Positions 22,575 through 33,396 of a stretch of 64,000 nucleotides of DNA are shown here, piece after piece. Each line of letters begins with the position of its first letter. Positions within the stretch are counted from its first letter, which is position 1. The translations under genes and the position numbers were made by a program. The stretch spans positions 112,803,519-112,867,518 of the forward strand of contig OW386286.2 of NCBI GenBank assembly GCA_936432065.2, read 5' to 3'. Under the pieces are notes generated by a model that saw nothing but the letters and a program-made list of their open reading frames with translations, did no database searches and was not told where the DNA came from. The DNA comes from Rutpela maculata. Taxonomy: Eukaryota; Arthropoda; Insecta; Coleoptera; Cerambycidae.

Positions 22575-23705
22575 CATTAATAAAGACTCTTCTTCTTCTT
22601 ATGACTTTATAACCCTATGCGGGTTTTCGCCTGCTCGACAATTATTTTCCATTCTGCCCTCTCAGAAATGGTCCTTTTCCATCCTCTCACTCCCAATGTC
22701 CTAATATCTTGCTCCACATCTTCAATCCATCTTTCACGTGGCCTTCCTCTAAGTCTCTTCCCCGCCGGCTTCCATTGCATTATTCTTTTAGTTGTTCTTT
22801 CGTCGTCCATTCTCTGCATATGTCCAAGCCACTCCTGCCTTTTATGAACCTAGCAATATCGGCTCCTTTGATCAGGTGGTCAAGTTCATGGTTCATTCTT
22901 ATTCTCCAAGAGTCGTCTTCTTCCTGGATGGGGCTTTATATTCTTCTTTCAAAAACTCTCAACTGGTTCACATCAGCGCTAGATAATGTCCACGCTTCGC
23001 ACTCATAAGTACTACGGGTCGTATCAAGGATTTATATATTTGAAGTTTCAGGTCTCTATTTAAAATTTTAGATTCCATTATTTTTTTCATGGGCAAAATA
23101 GCACCTGTTTCCACTCAGTATACGTGCCTTTATCTCATTTGATACCAAATTTTCGTTGTTTATTTGTGAACCCAGGTAGGTGAAATCATGTACATGTTCA
23201 AAGTTAAATCTTCCGATACGTATACTCTTGATATTAGTATTTGATGTTCTTTTCGTTTCCATGTACTTTCTCTTTGTTTCACTAATTTCGAGTCCTCTTA
23301 ACTGAGCTTCCTCATCTAGTTGCGCTAATGCACGATACACTTCTTAGTGTATCGTGCGCTAATGTTTCCCCAAGTGCGGTCTTATCTCGGCTTATTATAG
23401 CAATGTCATCGGCACATGCGCAGAATTTTACTGACTTTGTACCTATATGGCCGGTCATTTTGAGTTTTCGGATGGATGCTTCCAAGGTCAAGTTGAAGAG
23501 CATGGTGGATAATGCGTCACCTTGTCTCACTCCAGAGTTTATACTAAATGGAGTTGTTAACTCGCCATCTACCTTTACCGCTGCTTTAGATTCATTTAAG
23601 ATGGCAGCTATGAGCCTCACATATTTTGAGGGGATGCCTAGCATAGTGATATCCTGCAGCATTCGGTGTTTATTAACACTATCGTAAGCTTGCTTAAAGT
23701 CTACA
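22575..23705 (-). pseudogene. RTE-like LINE, reverse transcriptase to 3' end
   Basis: On the - strand (23662 down to 22607) the broken frames read in order: TPFSINSGVRQGDALSTMLFN; CACADDIAIIS (YADD altered to CADD); EISETKRKYM; FTYLGSQIN; NEIKARILSGNRCYF; then a C-terminal GRPRERWIEDVEQD block. An (AAG)n tail at about 22589-22598 follows, typical of RTE-like 3' ends. It is 5' truncated. A 26-bp hairpin insertion at 23331-23356 breaks the frame. Confidence 0.8.
23323..23364. repeat. 26-bp hairpin flanked by 8-bp direct repeats
   Basis: CGCTAATG (23323-23330) and CGCTAATG (23357-23364) flank a perfect 11-bp-arm hairpin (CACGATACACT, loop TCTT, AGTGTATCGTG). It sits inside the LINE frame and disrupts it. 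The 8-bp duplication suggests either a minimal hAT-like derivative or a templated repair insertion. Confidence 0.6.
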
Positions 23706-23740
23706 TAAAGACTATATAGGTCAATGTCATTTTATTATGA

Positions 23741-23872
23741 CTGCTCGTAGAAAAAATAGTGTATGCAACTCACGTTTAATGGCTATTAAAGCACTCGCAT
23801 TCATTATGACATTCGTCTACAGCTCGTGTCTTAACAGCCATCATTAAATGGTCGTTGCATAATATACTATTT
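23741..23872. repeat. Palindromic repeat, family P copy
   Basis: The left end is CGTAGAAAAAATAGTGTATGC and the right end GCATAATATACTATTTCG. The inner arms are TTTAATGGCTATTAAAGCAC and GTCTTAACAGCCATCATTAAA. The centre includes ATGACATTCGTCTACAGCTCG. It is the same family as 13578-13724 in opposite orientation. Confidence 0.6.
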
Positions 23873-25063
23873 CGTTTTCGTGTTTGCTAAGATCATAATA
23901 GAAAATTAAACTGTGGGTAATTTTATCAACTTTATAAGAATTGAATTTTATTTGCAAATAGAGCTTTTCGAATATTCGCGAAAATAGTCTGTGAAAGTAA
24001 GCCATCCAATAAATTAAAAAATGATGTTATTTTGCCAATTTTTATTACACAGAAATGGAAAAAAAAATATCTTCAAGAATGCATCACTGTTGGTTTTCTA
24101 AAACAAAAGGATAAGCGTAGACATCAATCAAAGCTCTTCATAATAAAATATTTATATTTGCAACAGATAAAAAATACGTGATTGTCACAGACTCAACATT
24201 CAATAAAACAATAATATTATTATCGTTATTGCTAATATCTTCTATTATAGAAATTGATTAGCGAATATCTGCAATGCATAAAAAAATTGCTGACATTATT
24301 TATCATTGTTCTGAGAATTATATATTGCATGTATTTAAATGTGTCATATCAACAATTAGAAATGCAGCAGTAATCTTATTTATTTTAATTATTGAAATCA
24401 GTGATTGTCTAGACCTATTATCGGTTGATAAAAATTGGATGACCACGTATAAATTATGCATACGTGTATTTTGGCTTGAACAAGCTCAAAGAAATGAAAA
24501 TCGTCAGTGTCAAGTTAAATCAAAAGTTTATCTTTCTCTCTTAAATAGGATCAGAAAGCGGCATATTCTTAGCTATTGGCATTTCGACTAAACTTAAGTA
24601 AAATGGGCACTAATTGTTTTAATAAAAAAAATGCCTCTTAATAACGGCTAATGGGCCAGAACAAAGTAATTATTCACACAGGCATGCAGAGATGTCTTAA
24701 GTAAATGAATCCAGTATATTTATATTAGTTATATTACATGAGACAATTTTTATCTACGATCGCGTTTCACAAATACATATCTTAAGACTCTGATACGATC
24801 TCGATTTCTTTTGCCAAGTTAGAGTCGGACAGTGCGCAAAGAACTTTGTGTCCCGACTCCTCTGATGAAAGCCAAAAATGTAGTCCACTGAACTCGGTGA
24901 GAATTGGGTGCTATATTCTATATCTTCCACCTATATGTACTTTTTGTCCGAAAGAATATAAGATGAGAAAGAGAGAGAGGGGGGTTTGGTACATTCACAA
25001 AAACAGTGAAATTGTTGACTCTTAGCCAAGGAAAGCATCGACTCCCAATTTATATAAGAATAA
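23873..25063. other. AT-rich stretch, no recognised gene
   Basis: A 105-codon frame at 24274-24591 (+) is the longest here but has no recognisable domain, upstream context or codon pattern that would make it convincing. Left uncalled. Confidence 0.35.
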
Positions 25064-25749
25064 AAAACCGCTGCCCAAGGAATCACTACTTCCACATCCA
25101 AATTTTTTATCCAAGTCACTCACAACGAAAAAATTTGTATGTGGAAATAATTGTTTATGGAACTTTAATAATATAATATTTGAAATCCTCTACCCCAAAA
25201 ACCCATAAAACGATACCCCATATCGGTAGCGGGGTGGGGGTGGTGATGGGGGGTGGTAGTGGGGGTGGATGAAGTAAAAAAAATATTTTGAGGTTTCTGG
25301 TTCTTGTACACACACTAAATCACAATTTTTTTTAATAAGGGGGTGGGGGTCGTAATGGGGGTGGCTAATGTCAAAACTTTTTTTGGGACCTTAGCTTCTC
25401 TTGTATATACTAAATACCAATTTTATGGACTCTTACCTGCTTGATTTATCTATTTTCCCCAAATTTACCCCAATTTACCCCCCAACCCTTCGACGGAACA
25501 AGATGAAAATATAATCTAGTTCTAGATCTCGTTAAAGTACATATGTGTACCAAATTTCAAGTCAATATCTCAAACGGTTCCAGAGTAAACGTGCGCACAA
25601 AAAAAGTTACAGACAGACCGACAGACAGAAATTTTTGATTCGTTCAAAATTAAAATCTCGACGTTTCGTGACATTCTAAGCCTATTTGAACAATAAAAAT
25701 TTTTAAAAATTTTTTTGTCGTTACTATACTTCCACTGGATGTGGAAGTA
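25064..25749 (+). mobile_element. Family A hairpin-ended repeat, copy 4 (full length)
   Basis: The tail CCGCTGCCCAAGG and stem-arm copy ACTTCCACATCC are at 25068-25098. The G-rich block is at 25222-25270, the GACAGACCGACAGACAG tract at 25611-25628 and the terminal hairpin at 25727-25747. It is nearly collinear with copies 2, 5 and 6. It serves as the reference copy for the family in this window. Confidence 0.85.
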
Positions 25750-25804
25750 AAATAGGTTTATCTGATGACTCTTTCAACATTTTAAAATCTAAATTGGAAG
25801 ATAG

Positions 25805-26047
25805 CAGAGATGGGTAAAGAATCTTTCCATTTGAAAGTTCCCGGAACGAAATTTTGATAAAAATGAAAGTTTTCAATAAAATATTTGAATATATGAAAGT
25901 TTTCAAAGTTCCGGGAAAGTTTCCATTGGGAACATTCGGAATATTCAAATATTTTACTGAACTTTAATCTTTATCAAAACTTCGTTTCGGAAACTCCCCA
26001 AAATATCCTGGAATCGTTTATTGGAAAGTTTCCTTTACCCATCTCTG
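25805..26047. mobile_element. hAT-type MITE, CAGAGATGGGTAAAG ends
   Basis: The inverted ends CAGAGATGGGTAAAG and CTTTACCCATCTCTG are followed by a long imperfect palindrome (GGAACTTTC-type blocks). The flanks are GAAGATAG (25797-25804) and GAAAATAG (26048-26055), an 8-bp duplication with one mismatch, as expected for hAT. 243 bp, non-coding. Confidence 0.7.
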
Positions 26048-26270
26048 GAAAATAGACCGTTAGGATTGTGCCATACCGACTCTACAAGGTATACGCTTAT
26101 CTATCCCAATCTCCCATTCTAAGTTTTGAACAAACGTTGTGTCGAGCCAGGAAATTATATCACAACAATAATACGCCTCAAATTTGATTATGTTTGTCTA
26201 TATAAAATAAATATGCTGCCTTCAGAGTATTGTGGCATGGTGTAACATAAAAGGTGACCTGAACTATATA

Positions 26271-28094
26271 CAGTGTGTCCCCGGATGGAGTTGACAAGAG
26301 GAAAAACATCTCTATTATTGATTTTACGACGAAAAGTCATTCTTTATAAAAAATTCTGCTTGATGAAAAAATTAATTTACCATAAAAAAATCTTAGATCA
26401 GATGTACCGGGTGTTAATAAATTAAGAAAACATCAAAATGCCTCAAGAGAGAAGTACTTTCATTTATTATTTTGGACAACATGTTTATAAAACAAAGTTG
26501 TTTATAATCCAAAATAAAGCATAAATACAAATTATGGAGTCTGTATTTTGACTTTTATGTTTTTATTGTGTTTATCTTTTACGTTGAATTTATTAATATG
26601 AATAAGAATTCAAATTGAGATTGCTGTCGATAATATTGAACTGACAAACGTCATTGTGACATTGTGTAGAATATTACTATCTTACATCTGCATTTATTAG
26701 TGTTCTGTTGATCATTTAAAAAATGTTTACTAAACAAGAAAGAATTTATTTGATCAATTGTTATGGGATTGGAGACGTCTCTTATCGATATGCAATTAAC
26801 CTTTTCCACCAAAAGTTCCCTAACATAGAGGTATCGCGCCAATCATTGCGCAAACTTGTAAAAAAATTCAATGAAATTGGATCTGTATTGGATGTCAAAA
26901 AACCCAAGAAAAAGTACAATGAAGACGATGCGGCAACACTTTTGGCAATAAATTCACTAATAGAAAACCCGAAATTATCTTTACGGAAATGCTCACAAAG
27001 ACTGGAAGTAAGTAAAAGTCATTTACAGAGAATTTATATGGAAAACAAAGTTCGACCGTTTAAGCCAAGGTAGACATACACTTGAAAATGGAGATGAAGA
27101 GAAGCGATTGGATTTTTTTTTATGGGTCGGTGAGAATTACCTCGTGGATAGAAGTTTTCACAGAATGTTTTTTTTTTACTGACGAAGCAACATTTTGTAC
27201 CGATGGCCACGTTTCATCACATTGGGCTTTTGAAAATCCAAACAATGTCATTCACAAACGAAGTCAACGTTATAAAAAAGTGAATGTATGGTGTGGGATT
27301 TTTTTATGATCGAATCGTTGGTCCATATTTCTTAGAAGAAAATTTAAATCAGCATGTTTATTTGGACCTTTTGGAAAACTTTGTACTGCCATTTATAAAC
27401 ACTCTGCAACCGGAAGTAAGGCGTAACATTTTTTGGCAGCAAGACGGTTGCCCAGCTCATTCCTCAGTTTTGGTACGGCAGTGGTTGACAGATCACTTCG
27501 GACCCAGATGGATGGGAAGATATGCTCCAATTAATTTCTCTGCAAGATCACCAGACACCCCAATAGATTTCTTTCTGTGGGGTGTTTTAAAACAGAAAGT
27601 TTATGCAGATGACCTGCCGCATGATCGAGAAACACTAAAAGCACGAATACAAGACGTGGTGAATGAAGTGAATGTATCCTCAACCATTCGTAAGGTCTAC
27701 GGTGAATTTATTAAAAGGATGGAGAGATGTGTTGGGGTTGGAGGAGGCTATGTAGAATAAATTGTTTTTCCACAATCGTTGAAGTTAATGTTTTTATGTT
27801 ATGTTAAAGTTTGAAAAAAAATGTAAGTTGACATAAATGTAAAAGTTAAAATTTAGACTTCATAATTTGTATTTAGGCTTTATTTTGGATTATAAACATT
27901 TTGTTCAAAATGCCTCTCTTGAGGCATTTTGATGTTTTCTTAATTTATTAACACCCGGAACATCTGATCTAAGATTTTTATATGATAAATTCATTTTTTC
28001 GACAAGCCGAATTTTTTATAAAGAATGACTTTTCGTCGTAAAATCAATAATAGAGATGTTTTTCCTCTTGTCAACTCCATCCGGGGACACACTG
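26271..28094 (+). mobile_element. Tc1/mariner-superfamily transposon with long inverted repeats
   Basis: The element starts CAGTGTGTCCCCGGATGG and ends with the complement, flanked by TA on both sides. The inverted repeats are nearly identical for about 185 bp (26271-26455 and 27910-28094). They stay recognisable to about 26560 and 27810, unusually long for this superfamily. They enclose one transposase gene (26723-27760) that is now out of frame. The 1824-bp size suggests a full-length element with a damaged gene. It is inserted next to a family A fragment (28130-28345). Confidence 0.9.
26723..27760 (+). pseudogene. Mariner-like transposase, frameshifted
   Basis: The first segment (26723-27070) is the paired helix-turn-helix DNA-binding half: FTKQERIYLINCYG start, then SRQSLRKLVKKFNEIGS and ISK-type helix SKSHLQRIY. 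The catalytic half reads FFTDEATF (first Asp), WQQDGCPAHSS (second Asp), SPDTPIDFFLWG (third Asp). I count 40 residues between the second and third catalytic Asp. SPD-TPID lacks one residue relative to the usual SPDLTPLD, so it probably derives from a DD41D-type ancestor. The frame breaks at about 27070, within T-runs between 27110 and 27180, and at the T-run near 27300. Confidence 0.88.
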
Positions 28095-28129
28095 TATATA
28101 TATTTTTTCCAATGTTCCAAATAGAGAGC

Positions 28130-28345
28130 AGCAGGCATAAAAAAACTGGGGCGTTTGGTTCTTGTACACGCACTAAACACAATTTTATTATTTTTACCCC
28201 CTTTAACAATGGGGTGGAGGAGGCATTGGGGGCGATAGTAGGGGTGATAGTGGGGATGGCTGATGCCAACAAAATTTTGAAACTTTGACTTCTCGTGCAT
28301 ACACTAAATCCCAATTTTATGGACTCTTATTTGCTTGCTATATCC
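28130..28345 (+). repeat. Family A-like middle fragment
   Basis: GGTTCTTGTACACGCACTAAA, the G-rich block with GGGGTGG, GGCTGATGCCAA, and CTTCTCGTGCATACACTAAATC match the middle of family A at lower identity. Neither end is present. Confidence 0.6.
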
Positions 28346-28569
28346 CATTTGAACAAAAGAAAAAAAAACTTATGAATTTTGCGAGTGAATGTTGGAATAT
28401 CTCGGCTTCGTATTGATGTTTTTTTTTCCTTTGCTAGGTATAAAAATATTAACAATACATCATATTTAAAGTTTACTGACTAAATTATTAGTTTTGCAGT
28501 AGTAACAGCTTTTTAATTTTTTCGATATTTTAAAAACAAATAACTCATAATAGGCCAGTCAACGAATGA

Positions 28570-28868
28570 CCTAAAGGGTGGTGTAGAGTGCGTGAGCAGG
28601 GACCTAAGCGATTACTTTAGAAAGTTGTTTAGGGTGTTTAAGGAGTGAACATACTGAAAGTCCTGACGTGTAGGACGTGGGCCGGGGGCACAAAGAAAGT
28701 CTCACTTTTGATTTTCTCGCTTATATCTCTAAAATGGTGAATCGTAGGGAAAATGAAAGCTCATGAAATTCTCTAGAACTTTCATATTATATACTTTATT
28801 CGAATTCGCAACCGTTTTCGAGCTACACGCTCCGGAAAAGTGAAAATATTTGAAAAACAGATTTTCGC
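28570..28868 (+). repeat. Single-arm copy of the fold-back element at 17996
   Basis: GTGAGCAGGGACCTAAGCGATT, CATACTGAAAGTCCTGACGT, TTCTCGCTTATATCTC and GAATTCGCAACCGTTTTCGAG are collinear with 18001-18330. The loop and opposite arm are missing. Confidence 0.65.
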
Positions 28869-29066
28869 CATGTTCGTCTCTTGAATACATAGTAACGTTA
28901 AAAACCAGTAATAGACAAGCAATTATTGCACTACGCATTAACAGAACTGGATTATTTGTTAATAAAGTTTCTTATAATTGGCAAATAATTTTTGTTTTTC
29001 ACGGCTTACTTTAAAAATCATTTATACTATTTTTCTATCATAATGAAAAACACAGTTTTCAAAGTT

Positions 29067-29123
29067 TTTTTGAGTTTAATACTCAACAGATTTTGAGTTT
29101 AATACTCAACAGATTTTGAGTTT
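29067..29123. repeat. Short tandem repeat, 23-24-bp unit
   Basis: Two full units and one partial unit of TTTTGAGTTTAATACTCAAC + AGA. Each unit contains the palindrome TTGAGTTTAATACTCAA. Confidence 0.75.
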
Positions 29124-29364
29124 GACGGTACCGTTGGATTGGTCTTCAAATGTTGTATTTAACTGAGGATGGAGGAGGGTGCTGCAGGATTGTGCCATTT
29201 GAAAAAAAAACCGACTTTTTTGCAAGAAACTAATTTCGAAAGATTAGAATGCACCTAGATTTGCTGGTAAAAAAGTCAAATTTATATTTTTTCATTATTT
29301 TTTATGTAATTTTTGATGATTTAAAGTTAATTGCAGCACTTCGGATTCAACGCAAAAATTGGCT

Positions 29365-29475
29365 CTAAAAAAATCAGGTCGGCGCGCCGACCTGATTTTT
29401 TTAGAATGGAATTGAATTATTTTGGCCAGTTTTTACGCCGCGGCGTAAAAACTCGCCAAAATAGTTCAATCCCAA
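29365..29475. repeat. Two adjacent strong palindromes
   Basis: 29365-29404 is a perfect 40-bp palindrome centred on GGCGCGCC, ending in A/T-runs. 29407-29475 is a second, near-perfect one centred on GCCGCGGC (core arms GTTTTTACGCCG, then TTTTGGC outside). Their CpG-rich centres contrast with the AT-rich surroundings. A third, looser palindrome (GAAAGATTTGC / GCAAATCTTTC) is at about 29963-29990 beside TTCAATTCCATCC, which echoes GGAATTGAA at 29408. Confidence 0.75.
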
Positions 29476-30009
29476 TCCCAGGATTCTGAAAATGCAATAA
29501 TATTCAATATACAATAATTCCATTTAAATACCAAGAATTGATGTCACTTCTGGTTAAACCGGAAGTTCGAAAAAAATCTTAAAATACTTCAAAATGAGGC
29601 ATTTTAGGGCTATATTAACTACGCCGAGTTTCATTTTTTTAAAATTTTTATTATTATTATTATTTTTTTTTTTTTGAGGAGTGACATCGTGTCACTCGGT
29701 ATACATATATAAATATTATTACAGATAAAAAAAATTTCTTTATACCATTTTTAATTCGAACTAGTAATCTATTGTACAAAATAACAACTTAAATACGAAT
29801 TAATGTATGTAGCTCCATTCTATGTAAGTATTATTTAATATTGTGTCCATGCCTTATGCACTAAACACGAAATTCATTCCAAAGATCAAATCTATTTTTA
29901 TTTAAGTAATGTTTAATACATTTTAACATATGCAAAATGTAAACGATTTTTTTCTTCGACTGAAAGATTTGCGTCCTGCAAATCTTTCAGTTCAATTCCA
30001 TCCAAAATA

Positions 30010-30537
30010 AACGATGTATTTGTTATTCTTTTTGTAATATGAATATTCTATTCACTGTAGACCAATTTTCTGAGAAATAATTCCATATCTTACCACAGGA
30101 ACAAATTAGAATAGCGAAACAATATGTATCCTTGCTGGAAACGTCATATCATCTTTTAAGGTCAAGGCTATTTTTAATTGATTTCAAAAAGGAGGTTTTC
30201 ATAAAATTTTGTTGTTTTGATGTTTTACCACCATTTTTTTAGAAAACAAACATACAAATATATAAGAAATAACTACCATTTCTTATAAATCGACCTCAAA
30301 AATTCTACTATTTTGATGCATCTTTTATTAAATGAATCTTGATGTTCAGGTAGAGATTTTAAACATATACCCATGTCAACCTTCTGCCATTAAAAACATT
30401 GAAAACAGTTTTTTTTAAACAAAACGTCTTCAAAAGTAAAAGTCAGTAAAAATTATGAAATAAAGTTTCACTCAGTTACCAGGTTAACTGGGCCGTATGA
30501 CTTAATATTGATATTGAAGTCGATGTAATTATAAAAA
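30010..30537. other. AT-rich stretch, no feature seen
   Basis: No open frame or repeat recognised. Confidence 0.3.
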
Positions 30538-31267
30538 CAAGCTAAAAACGTACTCTTCGCCTGTTCACCAAACTTTTTATATATTTGTTACACATTTTAT
30601 AGGATACTCTTCGCAGTTTTTTGTAAATAATGTTAGTTTTAGACATTTTTAATTTTATAGTACGAACTTAGTTGGTAAAAATAAAAAAAACTGTACCATA
30701 CCCCATTTGGGTTTCGAAGTCAAAAGCGTAAGAACTACTAAACCACTTAAACACGTAAAAACAAACGTAAATGTTTATATTATAAGAGATGAGCTAAAAT
30801 TATATTTCCACGGTTGTATATTACATTATAAAATGTATATTTGTAAAATATAAAAATATTTAAATATTGAAATGAAATATTATTTCACCAGATTTCTATT
30901 CAATTACAAAAACATAAAAAATAAAAAATTTTTTTTTTCAAATTTAAATCATTAATAACATTTTTATTTACTGATCGATTTTGTTAAAAAACAATAGGGT
31001 TCTTCCTCTAGCCAACACTAACTTACGGTCCAAATTTCAGTACAATCGGATTTTTCTTTCTTGAGTTATCGTGCTTACAAGAAACGTGACGGACGGACGA
31101 ACAGACGGACGGACAGACAGACGGACAGACGGACATTTTGAAAGTTGTTCAGAATTCGTTCACTAACACAATGATATGAAATTTTTTTCTCTACGAGCGA
31201 TATTTACGATTTTAGAAATGTGCCGATCAAATACAATATACTCTTCGTTTTTGCGAAGAGTATAATA
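30538..31267 (+). mobile_element. Family B hairpin-ended repeat, copy b
   Basis: The tail AAACAAGCTAAAAACG differs from copies a and d. It is followed by the stem-arm copy TACTCTTCGCC, a degenerate tRNA-like module (30690-30752), an expanded (GACG/GACA)n tract (31087-31136) and the terminal hairpin at 31238-31263. Confidence 0.8.
30690..30752 (-). other. Degenerate tRNA-like module in family B copy b
   Basis: On the - strand GTGGTTTAGTAGTTC is A-box-like and GACTTCGAAACCC is B-box-like. The sequence is not the same as the modules in copies a, c or d, although it occupies the same position. Confidence 0.4.
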
Positions 31268-32061
31268 ATTAGCGTAGGTTTTAGATATTTTTATTTGCAA
31301 CAATATAGGTCTCTATTTTTTAAAAGTATGTTTATTTGCTCACAATTCATAGAAAAAAATGTTTTATTTAATTATATTAGCATGAAATGTGTGCTTAAAT
31401 GCCTATAAGCTTTGAATTTGGAAACTCAAACTTTTTAAAGTATGTTTATGGGGAAAATAATTTAATTGCTCAGGAAAATGTTTATTAAGCATACAGTCGT
31501 TAAGCTAATTATATATAAATAAAATATAAACTATGAAAATCAATACCCAGGTAGTCGAACCCGCTTCATCCGACTGCACATTCACCACGACGCTGCGCGG
31601 CGTGGTTTTGCGGTCGGCTCTGAACCGGGATCCGACTCTGGCGCATATTTGTAAACATAATTGTGAATAAATACTTTTTGAATTTGAATTTGGTAATTGA
31701 TTAAAATCGACTAAAATTTAAAATAACCTACTTTAAATTTCAAACAATTCAAATGTTTATCTTACCAAGATGAAACTCTTTTACGTGTGCCTTATAATTG
31801 TAGAATCTGGAGAAAGTAACATGTTACAAGTTCCACAAAACATTGTTTTAAATAACAGACCAAGCAGTAAAATACCTATTAAACTAACAAAATAATCAGA
31901 ACGAACTTTGAGGTTACAATCGCAGGGATGCGGGGAACAAAAACAAGAAGAGAACGAGTGAGCCAGTGAACGGAACACGGTTGACAATTCGCATTGCCCA
32001 TGCAGAAGCCCTAGCGGCTTTGTCCCTAGACGCTAGTGGTAGGGAGAGCCTAGGATAGGAA
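31268..32061. other. No recognised gene
   Basis: Bases 31560-31630 are GC-rich with a CGACGCTGCGCGGCGTGG palindromic core. The rest is AT-rich. The 68-codon - strand frame at 31781-31987 is unrecognised. Confidence 0.3.
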
Positions 32062-32100
32062 ATCTGGATGTGGAAGTAGTGATTCCTTGGGGAGCGGCTT
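32062..32100 (-). repeat. Family A tail-end remnant
   Basis: ATCTGGATGTGGAAGTAGTG followed by ATTCCTTGGGGAGCGG matches the tail end of family A on the - strand. The rest of the element is absent. Confidence 0.6.
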
Positions 32101-32204
32101 AGGCGCTGTTACAAACATGTCAACTTAAATTTAGCTTGATGATTTAGCTCCACTGGAAGCATACTTGCCTAGTCTGGTTAAAATGATACATTGCCGTTTT
32201 AGTC

Positions 32205-32442
32205 GAAGATACAAGTGGATGAAGGGTCTATGTAACAAAAAAGTGATTTTGAGATAATTGATCACAAAGTTTTTAACAACCTATCAACTTCGACAGTTAC
32301 CAATGTATAAATCAGATATTTTAGCATTAGAATCAAATGTAATGTACCTGGGGGAATTTCGTGTAGTTAAAGCCTTCATTCATATAAAAAACTCGTTTTT
32401 TTTCGAAAATGTCACATAGACCCTTCATCCACTTGTGTCTTC
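32205..32442. repeat. Palindromic MITE-like element
   Basis: The ends GAAGATACAAGTGGATGAAG then GGTCTATGT are mirrored at 32410-32442 as ACATAGACCCTTCATCC then ACTTGTGTCTTC. About 33-bp arms around a 170-bp AT-rich interior. No clear target duplication. Confidence 0.6.
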
Positions 32443-33396
32443 ATGTTATCATCAGTTGTTTAAAAATTGCCACTCTCAATTGTTTTTATTTTTCCAACTT
32501 AACGAATTTATCAAAAAGGTTCCAACAAATCTAGTTTTTATCATAATTCCATTATGAACAATCTGTTTTTCTTCAATGTAATACAATTTATATAATCACA
32601 TATATTTAAGAAAGATAAAATTTGAATATTCTTTTGTTTAACTAAATGTCTTCCGAGATTCGAATTTAAGCTCCAGCAAAAAAATGCTATAGAAAAACAA
32701 TTCCCTACAAATTTTAGTCTTACTCCACTATTAACAAAACTTAAAGATGCATTACAGCCACCTTATCTAACATAACGACGTTGATGAGATATTTCAATGC
32801 CTTTAAGTAATTAGGAAACTTTGTAAAATCATATTAAAAGTTAGATTTGCGATCAGCTCACGGAAATCTTTGTCGACTTTACTGCTCGTTGTTGTTATAG
32901 ACAAGAGCTTTAACAACTTAATTTCAGAGAGAATTCGTGATTTGTTGGAATTCAAATTTAATCTAAAATAAAATGAAAGCCACAATCCGTTAAAATGATT
33001 TAAGAGTAATCATTTCATGAATACTGAAATTTAGACATCAGACATAAAAGGCAATATCCGTCTTCCAAGCGAGACTCGTTAAATATTATTGCTCGTCGTT
33101 AATTTTGCGAAACATGTGTTCATCGTTGTGTAAAATCCTTTCCTAACTTACAAACTTGGCTTTGGAAGGGTATTATAAATCGTGCTGATGTTTATAACAC
33201 GTCTACATTACTTATTTATGCGAATAAATCTGTAAGAAAAACGTAATTCGCTTCTTATTCATCGCTTCATAAACGTTTCATAATCCAATTTACTAAGCAC
33301 AAAGACTCGTAAATGAAAAAAATTTGAAAATATTAAAATAGCTATTTTTATCAAACGTTATTAGATCTATACATTAAACGTGATTCAGAATATGTA
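32443..33396. other. AT-rich stretch, no recognised gene
   Basis: No motif-bearing frame; the 60-codon frame at 32803-32985 is not convincing. Confidence 0.3.

Noticed and set aside
24274..24591. 105-codon frame in AT-rich sequence
   Set aside because: No recognisable motif and a Lys/Ile/Asn-rich random look. Frames of this length are expected by chance in 64 kb.
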